This document shows, in pieces, positions 14,781 through 22,400 of a DNA stretch of 29,751 bases. A program made the position numbers and the translations under genes. This DNA is from a virus. Below the pieces are notes generated by a model that saw only the letters and a list, made by a program, of their open reading frames with translations, did not search any database and had not been told where the DNA came from. Positions within the stretch are counted from its first letter, which is position 1; each line of letters begins with the position of its first letter. The stretch is taken from positions 1 to 29,751 of IMG/VR virus record IMGVR_UViG_3300036832_000444. The stretch is one strand, 5' to 3'.

Positions 14781-14869
14781 CCGACCAGGTCAAGTTCGAG
14801 GCGAAGTACATCGGCCCGAAGCTCTCGGACCTCTACAAGCCCGAGCCGCTGGAGCGCGCGGCCAGGCGA

Positions 14870-15301
14870 ATGGCGAACACGGGTGGTGACGCGCTGCAAC
14901 GCCGGATCAGGGAGAACACCCCGGTTCGCACCGGGGCGCTGCGCGAAAGCTGGATTCGCACCGAGGCCACCAAGCACGAGGACCGCTACGAGTCCCGCGT
15001 CCAGACCGACGTGGACTACGCGCCCTACGTCAACTACGGCACCGGGCTGTGGGGGCCGAAGCACATGAAGTATCTGATCGAGCCCGTGCACGCGCCGATG
15101 CTGTCGTGGATCGACCCGAAGTCCGGCAAGCGGGTGTACGCCCAGCGCGTGTGGCACCCCGGCTCGCCGGGCGCGTTCATGCTCGAATACGGCGCGGCCA
15201 AAACCGAGGCGGAGATCGAAGTGATCCTGCTCCCCGACCTGGAGCAGATGAAGGCCGAGTACGAAGCGCTGGCGGTGAAAGCGCAGGTGAAGCTGCCATG
15301 A
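14870..15301 (+). CDS. HK97 gp10-like tail completion protein
   Basis: The product has 143 residues from ATG 14870. The core TPVRTGALRESWIRTEA followed by DYAPYVNYGTG is the signature of HK97 gp10-like proteins, which join neck and tail. In the same frame the protein-like sequence continues upstream without a stop to 14774 (including KYIGPKLSDLYKPEPLERAA). That adds ~32 residues which look like genuine family sequence, but no ATG, GTG or TTG is available there. Only GTA at 14777, overlapping the previous TAG as GTAG, or CTG at 14852 could start it. The annotated start is therefore probably too short. The end overlaps the next start as ATGA. Confidence 0.75.
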   Translation: MANTGGDALQRRIRENTPVRTGALRESWIRTEATKHEDRYESRVQTDVDYAPYVNYGTGLWGPKHMKYLIEPVHAPMLSWIDPKSGKRVYAQRVWHPGSPGAFMLEYGAAKTEAEIEVILLPDLEQMKAEYEALAVKAQVKLP

Positions 15302-15876
15302 CCACGACCACACCTCCGCCGCTGGACTCGGGCCGTGCGCACATGGACGCGCTGCGCTCGGTGAAGCGCTACGTCGCCGTCGCGCTCGGCGACGACTGGG
15401 AGGTGCGCCTGTCCCGCGAGGAGGGCGCGTTCGCGAGGCCGTTCGCCCGCGTGTGGCAGGTCGCGGGAACCACGTACCCGCTGACCTCGGGGCGCTGGCT
15501 GGCGGACATGGTGCAGCCGTTCGTGATCGTCGCCTACCCGCTGCAAGGCCGCGACCCGGACCAGGCGTTGCTGTTCGCCCAGTCGGTCGAGAACACGCTG
15601 TACCAGGCGTTCCGCGTCGGCGTCGAGAACGGCCGGGCGATGCGCGTGCCGCTCTACAACTACTACCGCACGCAGGACTGGGACACCGGTACCTGGTACC
15701 CGCAGGCGTTCATGCGCGTCAACGACCTCTCCACCCAACCGTTCCCAGACCCGGACGTGAACACGCTGTGGAGCGTTGTGTGCGACGTGCGCCTCGCGTG
15801 GCGGCGCATCGCTGAGACGATCCCCGACTCCCCGACCCTGGAGAGCGTCCGGGTCGAAAGTTCATCTGTGGAGTGA
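15298..15876 (+). CDS. tail terminator protein
   Basis: The product has 192 residues from ATG 15298, which overlaps the previous stop as ATGA. The segments DALRSVKRYVAVALGDDWEV, FARVWQVAGTTYPL, ALLFAQSVENTLYQAF and NTLWSVVCDVRLAW follow the mixed alpha/beta plan of phage tail terminators (lambda gpU or gp17-like), which cap the tube next to the connector. It is the last gene of the connector block. A promoter-like element follows. Confidence 0.7.
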   Translation: MTTTTPPPLDSGRAHMDALRSVKRYVAVALGDDWEVRLSREEGAFARPFARVWQVAGTTYPLTSGRWLADMVQPFVIVAYPLQGRDPDQALLFAQSVENTLYQAFRVGVENGRAMRVPLYNYYRTQDWDTGTWYPQAFMRVNDLSTQPFPDPDVNTLWSVVCDVRLAWRRIAETIPDSPTLESVRVESSSVE

Positions 15877-15890
15877 GCAACGCCGCGCCT

Positions 15891-15896
15891 TAGTAT
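15891..15896 (+). promoter_or_regulatory. -10-like TAGTAT before the tail operon
   Basis: TAGTAT is followed by CG exactly as in the head-operon promoter (TTAGTATCG in both), and CAACG-NN-GCGC precedes it in a similar way. +1 would be near 15903, with AGAGAGGAG (15925-15933) in the leader for the GTG at 15942. Confidence 0.5.
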
Positions 15897-15941
15897 CGGC
15901 TCCAGCCCGTCCTGTGGGGTTCACAGAGAGGAGCCAACGAG

Positions 15942-16232
15942 GTGGAAACTGAAGGCGGAACCGCGCCCACGCGGAGTAGCGGCAGGTCGGGCAGCAAGAG
16001 CAAGACCGAGCCGGAAACGACCGAGCAGGAAATGACTGAGCACGCCGGCGGTGACGTACAGATGCCGGTCAGCCAGTTGATCGAGGGCGCAACCGCGTAC
16101 CTCGGATACCCATCTTGGACGGCAGCCGGGGCGCTGTCCGGCCATGACCCGGACGAGATGATGCGCATCGACGCGGCCAAGTCCGCAATCGAGGAGTGGC
16201 ACTCAACGCCGCTTGAGAGCGAGGAGGAGTAA
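15942..16232 (+). CDS. small protein preceding the tail sheath
   Basis: The protein has 96 residues from GTG 15942, eight bases after AGAGAGGAG. The first ~45 residues are low-complexity (Glu, Thr, Ser, Lys, Gly) and probably disordered. The second half (PVSQLIEGATAYLGYPSW, TAAGALSGHD, MRIDAAKSAIEEWHS) is compact and helical. No family is recognised. Its position directly before the sheath, two bases upstream of that ATG and sharing its ribosome binding site with the end of its own frame, suggests a tail assembly or neck accessory role. Confidence 0.65.
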   Translation: METEGGTAPTRSSGRSGSKSKTEPETTEQEMTEHAGGDVQMPVSQLIEGATAYLGYPSWTAAGALSGHDPDEMMRIDAAKSAIEEWHSTPLESEEE

Positions 16233-16234
16233 AG

Positions 16235-17713
16235 ATGCCGGGTTCCTTCTCCAAAGACGCCAGGCCCGTTCGCCCAGGCGCGTACTTCGACTGGGAGGCT
16301 CAGCCAACCACCACGATCCAGCCGAACATCGGCTCGGTCGTGGCACTGCCCATCGTTCACGACTGGGGGCCAAGCGAGCAGATCGTGTCGTGCTCCTCGC
16401 TCGGTGACTTCCAGGCCAAGTTCGGCCCATCGACCGACACCCCTGGCTACGCGGCGGCGCAGCAGTGCTTCCGTGGCGAGGGCGTGAACGGCCGAGGCGG
16501 CGCAGGTGGGATTCTCGCCTACCGGATGTCTGGGTCCACCGCCGCGAAAGGCACCGTCCTCCTGAAGAACACAGCAGCGGCGACCGCGATCACTCTGACC
16601 GCGCTGTACGAGGGCTCGTACTCCACCGAGAACCTGGGTGTGCGTGTGCGCGTCGGTACCGCTCCGTCAACAACGGACGTAGTGATCACGCTGCTCGGCA
16701 CGATCATCGAGGTTCACACAGCGGCGACGGCCGACACCAATGCGATGGTCGCGCAGATCAACTCGACCTCTAACTGGGTCAGTGCCGCAGTTGGGGCGAC
16801 CGGTACGGCGCTGGACACGTCGAACCCGAACACGGTTCTGCCGTTCGTTGGTGGTGACGACGGCGCGACGCTGCTGCCCGCCGACTGGACGAACATGCTC
16901 GCAGCACTGTCTGCCGCACGCTTCTCGCTGTTCGCCCCGTTCGATCTGACGGACCCCTCGATTCTCACGTCCGTGCAGGTGTGGGTCCAGCAACTGAACT
17001 CCGTCGGGAAGCGGTTCATGGCCGTTGTCGGTGGGGCAGCGGCTGACACGGCGACAACCGCTACCGCACGCTCAACCTCGATGTCGGGGCTGCCGGGCAA
17101 CGGCGGCGGGGAGAACATTGTCAACGTGGGCGTCGGGACGTTGATAGACGACGAGCTAGGGACGCTGTCCACCTCGCAGCTAGCTCCGCGTATCGCCGGG
17201 ATCCTCGCGGCCCGTGGCGAGTCGATGAGCCTCACGTTCGCCCGCATGGCGGGCTGCACCGCCGGCGTGCTGCCGTCCGACTCCGACGTGACCCTGTGCT
17301 TCAACGCCGGGGTGGTCGTGTTTGGGATGGACTCCAACCCCGATGCCCCGATTCGCGTCGAGAAGGGTTTGACGACCTACGTTGGCGGCGATGCCTCCAA
17401 GCCGTACCTGATCTACCGCAACCCGAAGTTCGTGCGCACGATGCACGGCATCGAGTTGGACATCACCGACTGGGCAACCGCTACGGCCATCGGCCTGTTG
17501 CAGGTCAACGACCAAACCAGAGCGCTGGTCGTTGGCTACGGCCACCAAGTGATGGACCAGCGTGCCGGGCTCGGAGTGATCCAGAACGGCTTCACCGTCG
17601 GTGTTGACCCGGTCCCGCCGCCGTCCGATGAGGACGAGTTCGTCGCGGTGGTGTACGGGATCGCGTTCGGCCGCTCGGTCGAGCAGATCTTCAACACCGT
17701 CTACATCTCCTAA
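16235..17713 (+). CDS. contractile tail sheath protein
   Basis: The product has 492 residues, with GAGGAGGAG (16221-16229) just upstream of ATG 16235. It begins RPVRPGAYFDWEA, like phage sheath proteins. It has the typical C-terminal signature NAGVVVFGMDSN, then RVEKGLTTYV, YLIYRNPKFVRTMHGIELDI and a final segment EFVAVVYGIAFGRSVEQIF. The middle (IVSCSSLGDFQAKFG, GGDDGATLLPADW) fits the insertion domains of the family. This gene is the main evidence that the virion has a contractile tail. The length is normal for the family. Confidence 0.9.
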   Translation: MPGSFSKDARPVRPGAYFDWEAQPTTTIQPNIGSVVALPIVHDWGPSEQIVSCSSLGDFQAKFGPSTDTPGYAAAQQCFRGEGVNGRGGAGGILAYRMSGSTAAKGTVLLKNTAAATAITLTALYEGSYSTENLGVRVRVGTAPSTTDVVITLLGTIIEVHTAATADTNAMVAQINSTSNWVSAAVGATGTALDTSNPNTVLPFVGGDDGATLLPADWTNMLAALSAARFSLFAPFDLTDPSILTSVQVWVQQLNSVGKRFMAVVGGAAADTATTATARSTSMSGLPGNGGGENIVNVGVGTLIDDELGTLSTSQLAPRIAGILAARGESMSLTFARMAGCTAGVLPSDSDVTLCFNAGVVVFGMDSNPDAPIRVEKGLTTYVGGDASKPYLIYRNPKFVRTMHGIELDITDWATATAIGLLQVNDQTRALVVGYGHQVMDQRAGLGVIQNGFTVGVDPVPPPSDEDEFVAVVYGIAFGRSVEQIFNTVYIS

Positions 17714-17749
17714 ACCCATAACGTGAGCTAAGAAGGAGGTGAACTTCTA
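17714..17749 (+). promoter_or_regulatory. tube-gene leader: strong SD in a hairpin loop, promoter-like block
   Basis: AAGGAGGTGA (17733-17742) is the strongest Shine-Dalgarno match in the window. AGAAG (17731-17735) and CTTCT (17744-17748) can pair around it, displaying GAGGTGAA in the loop. Upstream, 17714-17728 matches the promoter block at 8754 at 11 of 15 positions (CATAAC shared), but the following hexamer TAAGAA lacks the final T. Confidence 0.4.
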
Positions 17750-18298
17750 ATGGCTGAGGTTGGATCAAGTGAGGGCCTGTACCGCATCAGCGGGATGTAC
17801 GGCTACGCCATCATGGATGGCTGGGTGAGGGCCGAGATCACGAATGTGACCGCGACCATCACCATCGCCAAGGTCGAGATCCCGCTCGTCGGGGCGACCC
17901 GCATGGGGATCAAGCCAGGGCGTGAAACCCGCGAGGGCACGTTCAACATCCAGAAGATCGACACCCACTGGGAGAAGTACATCCACAACTACATGAGCCA
18001 GAGCCTCGCGCAACGCCGCGCGGCACGAGGCACGCAGGCTGGTTCGATGCGGTCGTTCTCGATGCAGGTCTGGCTGGACGACCCCGACGCGCTCGGGGCC
18101 GAGGTGTGGCAACTCAACGGGTGCATGCTGTGGGATCTGCCGTTCGGGTTCGATATCACCACCGACGTGATCGACAAGTCGCTCAGCTTCGGCTGGGAGT
18201 CAGAGAAGCCGTTGCAGAGCTTCGAGATCATCCAGGGGCAGACGAACCCGATCACCGGCCAGCCCGCAATCCGGTACCTGGACACCCTGAGCAGCTAG
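17750..18298 (+). CDS. tail tube protein
   Basis: The protein has 182 residues from ATG 17750 behind a near-perfect ribosome binding site, as expected for a protein needed in many copies. AEITNVTATITIAKVEIPLV followed by MGIKPGRETREGTFNIQKID, then SFSMQVWLDDP and FDITTDVIDKSLSFGWESE follows the beta-barrel plan of contractile-tail tube proteins (XkdM-like). It follows the sheath gene directly, the standard order in myoviruses. Confidence 0.85.
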   Translation: MAEVGSSEGLYRISGMYGYAIMDGWVRAEITNVTATITIAKVEIPLVGATRMGIKPGRETREGTFNIQKIDTHWEKYIHNYMSQSLAQRRAARGTQAGSMRSFSMQVWLDDPDALGAEVWQLNGCMLWDLPFGFDITTDVIDKSLSFGWESEKPLQSFEIIQGQTNPITGQPAIRYLDTLSS

Positions 18299-18305
18299 GC
18301 ACGCC

Positions 18306-18512
18306 GTGATCGTTGACTACGAGCGTGCCTGGCTGGAGTTGAAAGCCGCCATCGTGGAGAAGAACTCGCACGGTCAACGGGACCTTCTCTCAACCATGAG
18401 CCGCATCGAGGTGCAGTGCCGCCTGCCTGAAGGCGAGCGCAACTTCGACCCGACCCCCTTGGAACAACGGCCCGCTGTCCGACCGCTCCGCGAGGCGGCG
18501 CGACATGGCTGA
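18306..18512 (+). CDS. small protein between tube and chaperone genes
   Basis: The product has 68 residues from GTG 18306, seven bases after the tube stop, without a clear ribosome binding site. It begins DYERAWLELKAAIVEKNSHG, continues with a DLLSTMSRIEVQCRLPEGE helix and ends in a Pro/Arg-rich tail. Similar short AWxxLK...SHGxxxLL...RLPEGE proteins occur in actinophage structural regions as unassigned genes (recalled). A tail assembly helper role is possible, but nothing in the sequence proves it. Confidence 0.6.
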   Translation: MIVDYERAWLELKAAIVEKNSHGQRDLLSTMSRIEVQCRLPEGERNFDPTPLEQRPAVRPLREAARHG

Positions 18513-18554
18513 TCTGTCAAACCGTCGTGAGGCCAAAGGCCCCGAAGGAGCACC

Positions 18555-19196
18555 ATGCCAGACACCGAAGTCGTGGACTCGCCGGACGTTCGCGTCCAGC
18601 CTCCTGAACCGCCCCAGCGGCCCGTAGGCCGCGCCGCTGAGCAGCAGGCAGCGGAGGCCCTGCTGCCTCCCCCGACGAGCCTCAGAGGCCGGGAGGAACG
18701 CCCACAGGACGAGGATCGCAACACCCAGGACGTGCTTGCGGATCTCGCGGCCGACAAGTCCGTGTCCGAGCCGGAGGTCGCGTCCGCGCTCGACTGGTTC
18801 CTGTCGGAGGAGCCCGACGAGGATGTCGAGCCGACGCATGTGATCGAGATCAACGTGGGGATCGGCGAGCACCCGAAGTGGGTGCGGTGGATCGTCCGGC
18901 CCATCGACTCGGACGAGCTTCGGCGGATCCAGCGCACCACGTCAGCGCTGCGCCGTCGCGGCCGTCAGGACGATCTCGCCATCGACCAGTTGGGGAACCT
19001 GAAGGTGATCGTTGCCGGGTCGGTGGACCCGGACGTGGAGAACCTCGCCCGCGACCGAGCGCAGACGCCGGAGGCGCTGCTGCAAAAGCAGTTCCGCAAC
19101 AAGCCGGGGCTGATCGCCCAACTCGCGAATCAGATCATGGCCTTGTCGGGGTTCGATGACGAGGACGTGAGGGACGCGCTGAGCGCAAAAAACTGA
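18555..19196 (+). CDS. tail assembly chaperone, upstream product (gpG-like)
   Basis: The product has 213 residues from ATG 18555, with AAGGAG (18545-18550) five bases upstream. Residues 1-60 are Pro/Glu-rich and disordered. The rest (EVASALDWFLSEEP, VIEINVGIGEHPKWVRWIVR, DSDELRRIQR, QLANQIMALSGFDDEDVRDA) has the character of a myovirus-type tail assembly chaperone that coats the tape measure before tube polymerisation. It ends at a TGA directly after the slippery heptamer A AAA AAC. Its place just before the tape measure gene supports the call. Confidence 0.8.
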   Translation: MPDTEVVDSPDVRVQPPEPPQRPVGRAAEQQAAEALLPPPTSLRGREERPQDEDRNTQDVLADLAADKSVSEPEVASALDWFLSEEPDEDVEPTHVIEINVGIGEHPKWVRWIVRPIDSDELRRIQRTTSALRRRGRQDDLAIDQLGNLKVIVAGSVDPDVENLARDRAQTPEALLQKQFRNKPGLIAQLANQIMALSGFDDEDVRDALSAKN

Positions 19197-19450
19197 TCAA
19201 GGCCGGGGGCGAAGCACAGATGCTGTTCCTGGCCTGGAGGTACGGCAGTGAGGACCCCTACAGGCTCTACAACGGTCTTGACGTGGTGTACCGCCCGCTC
19301 GGGCACCCGGAGGAGCAGCCGCGCCCGCCGCGCTACCCCACGCGCCTGCGGCACTTCCTCTACGGGGCGGGACTGTTCGCTGCCGAGGTCGAAGCGAAGC
19401 TCTCCACCGGGGGCGGTACCGCCAGGGCGGTCAAGGTGCTGGGAGGCTAG
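18555..19450 (+). CDS. tail assembly chaperone, -1 frameshift product (gpGT-like)
   Basis: A -1 shift at 19187-19193 joins 18555-19193 to the frame 19193-19450, giving a predicted 298-residue protein. The added 85 residues begin LIKAGGEAQMLFLAWRYG, continue DPYRLYNGLDVVYRP and end with a helical GAGLFAAEVEAKL stretch. The downstream frame has an in-frame ATG at 19220 but no ribosome binding site, which favours the frameshift over independent translation. Dual chaperones of this kind, made in a fixed ratio, are known for lambda gpG/gpGT and many other tailed phages. Confidence 0.75.
19187..19193 (+). other. programmed -1 ribosomal frameshift site A AAA AAC
   Basis: The zero-frame codons are GCA AAA AAC followed by TGA, so the heptamer A-AAA-AAC fits X XXY YYZ exactly. 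After the shift the frame stays open to 19450. Downstream, AGGCC (19200-19204) pairs with GGCCT (19231-19235), and AGCA/TGCT (19213-19224) can form an inner stem, a possible stimulatory structure. Confidence 0.8.
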
Positions 19451-22400
19451 GTGGCTGTAAGCATCGAAGCAGCCTTCGTCCTGGTCGATAACGCCTCGAA
19501 GGCGCTGCGCAAAATCGAGTTGCAAGCGATTGCGACCGACAAGGCGCTCAAGAGCATGGGCGGCGCGAGCAGCGGCGGTGCGCAGGGGTGGAACCGGTCG
19601 TTCTCGACGGGGGCGACGAAGGCCATCGGCGATGTCACGAAGGCCACCAAGGACCTGAACGCGGCGACCGACGACACCGCCTCGAAGGTGGATAGCGCCA
19701 CCAAGAAGGTGCGCACCCACATGTCGGTCCTGCGGATGCTCACCTCGCCGGTCCGGTTCCTCGCAACGCACATCGGCAACCTCGCGAAAAGCACTGAGAA
19801 CTGGACGCGGAACCTGTTCAAAAACCACCCGGCGCTGGTCAAGATGGGCGGGGCGTTGGGCGCGGTCGGTGGGGGGGTGAAAGGGCTCGTCACCGCGCTG
19901 CCGCTGATGGCTTCGGCGGCGCTTGCGGCGCTAGGCCCGATAGTCGCCCTCGGTGGTGCTATCGGTGCGCTCGCGGGGTCGCTCAGCTTCGCTGTTGGTG
20001 GCGGGGCGCTGCTCGGCGGCGGGCTGCTCGGCAGCTTCGCTGTGGGGCTCGGGTCGGTCGTGGCCGTCGCGAAACCCGCGATCACGCAGCTTCAGAACTA
20101 CCAGAAGGCCGTCAAGCAACTCCAGACAGCGGAGCAGTCCGGCTCGAAAACGGCGGTCCAGGCCGCGCAACGTCGGCTCGACGCGATCAACAAGGCCAAC
20201 CCCGGTGTCGCGAAGCTGGGCGAGAACCTGAAGGGACTGGAGAACGCTTGGAAGAAGGCAACCGCGCCCGGCCGCGCTGCGTTCTTCGACCTCGCGAACA
20301 CCGCCATCGGCGAGGTTCGCAAGAACATGGGATGGCTCGCGAAGGAGGCGGACACGAACACGAAGGCGGTCGCGGACGCCTTCAAGAAGAACATCGGGCC
20401 GCTAGCCGACGCGCTACGGCCAATGATCCAACGCTTGGGCTCGATCTTCCGCGCGAACCTCCCCGGCTTCGCTGGCGGGATCACGAACATCGTCAAGGGC
20501 CTCAGCAACATCCTCAAGGTCCTGGAGCCGCAACTGAAGACGTTCGGCACCGGGTTCGACAACCTCACCAAACGCTTCGATGAGTGGACCTCCTCGAACC
20601 GGGGTCAGAAGTCAATCAAGCTGATGGGCGAGGAGTTCAAACAGTGGGGGCGCATCCTCGGCGGGGTCGCGCGCATCCTCGGCGACGTGCTCGGAGCGGG
20701 GGCCAGGGCGAGCCAGGGGACGATCAAGAACTGGGCGGACTCGATCACGAAGTTCGCGACCGTGCTTGGCGGCAAGGGCGGCACCAAGGGCGTCCAGAGC
20801 TTCTTCGCGCAGTCGCTCAAGGAGGCCGGGAAGCTCGTCAAGCCACTGGAAACCATCGCCAAGTCGCTCGGCCAGCTTTACACGCTGATGAAGCCGTTCG
20901 GCAGCGTGATCGAAACGGTCGTCGGGCACATGCCGCCGGCGTTGCTGACCGCTGGGCTCGGGATCTTCCTGGCCGCGAAGACAGCCATCGGCGCGTCGAA
21001 AGGGTACGGCGCGGTCACCGGAGCGCTGTCGAAGTTCGGGCTGGGCGGCAAGGACCGAGGCGACCGTCCCACGAACCCGCTGTTCGTGGCGGTCGTAGCG
21101 GGAGCCGCCTCGATGCTCGGCGGCGGCGGGCTGCGTGAGAGGTTCGGCAACACCAGGCTCGGCCGGAGGCTCAGCGGCACCAGATTCGGCCAGAGCAGAT
21201 TCGGCAAGTTCCTCGGTCTTGGTGGTACAGCCGAGACGGCAGTCGGCGAAGCGGAGCAGTTGGCCCTCCCCGCCGTGGAGGGAGCCGCGACAAAGGGCGG
21301 GTTCCTCAGCAGGCTGTTCAGCGGCGGCAAGGGGCTCAGCGAGCTTGGGACGGGCGCGAAGCTCCTGGAAGGTGGCGGTCTGGGGCTTGGAATGGCAGCG
21401 CTGCCGCTTGTCACCGGCCTGCTGCCCAAGGGCGTGCGGAACATCGTGAACAGCAAAGTCGGCCGGGGGTTGCAGACCATCGGCTCAGACACTGCGATTG
21501 GCGCGACCGTAGGCAGCATCGTCCCTGGGCTCGGCACCGGGATCGGGGCGGGAGTCGGGGCGGGAGTCGGAGCCGTCTCCGCGCTCGGGTGGAACCCGTT
21601 CTCCGACAAGGGCCGCAAGAAGTTCGTCAGCGACATGAAGAACACCTGGAGCGCGGTCAAGGACGGTGCGGGCAAGGCGTGGGGCGGCATCCAGAGCGCA
21701 GCGGGCACCGCTGTCGGGTTCGTCAAGAAGCACTGGGAGATCGCCGGGGCCATCGCTGGACCTGTCGGGCTTGGGGTGACAATGGCGATCAAGCACTTCG
21801 GGGCGATCAAGAGCTTCCTCGGCGGGCTCGTGGGCAGCGTCACCGGCTTCGCGAAGAAGATCGGCAGCGGGTTCGCGAGCGGAATCAAGTCCGGCGTGAG
21901 CGCCGTCGCGCACGGTATCGGCAGCGCGGCGCACGCGGTCGGCCACGTCGCCAGCGGTGCCGCTCATGCCGTCGGCGGAGCCGTCAGCAGCGCCGCGAGC
22001 GCGATCAATCCAGCCAACTGGTTCGCGCACGGCGGCAGGGTGCCGAGCACCTCCGACATTCTGGTCGGCGAGGCTGGACCCGAGGTCCTGCATGTGCCAG
22101 GCGGATCGCGCGTCACGCCGCTGACAGGCCCGTACGCGCCGTGGCCGCAGTTCGGGATGCAGACCGGGTTCCCGACACCGCTGCCACGACCAGGAGGCGG
22201 TGGGATCGGCGGCGGGCTCGGAGGGATCCTCGGCTCCGCGCTCGGGATCGACCTGTCGCCGCAGGGAATCGGGCGACTCGTCAGCGCCGTGAATGACCTG
22301 ACCAACGCGCTGACGGGCCGAGACAGCCTCCAAAGCGCACTTCAGGACGTGGGCACCCAGTTCGATGACCTCAGCAACAGCGCCCAGACCGACTGGCAGA

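Noticed and set aside
19871-19877. G7 tract in the tape measure gene, and another at 29422-29428, as phase-variation switches
   Set aside because: Both frames stay open through the tract, and tracts of seven G are expected by chance in such GC-rich genes.
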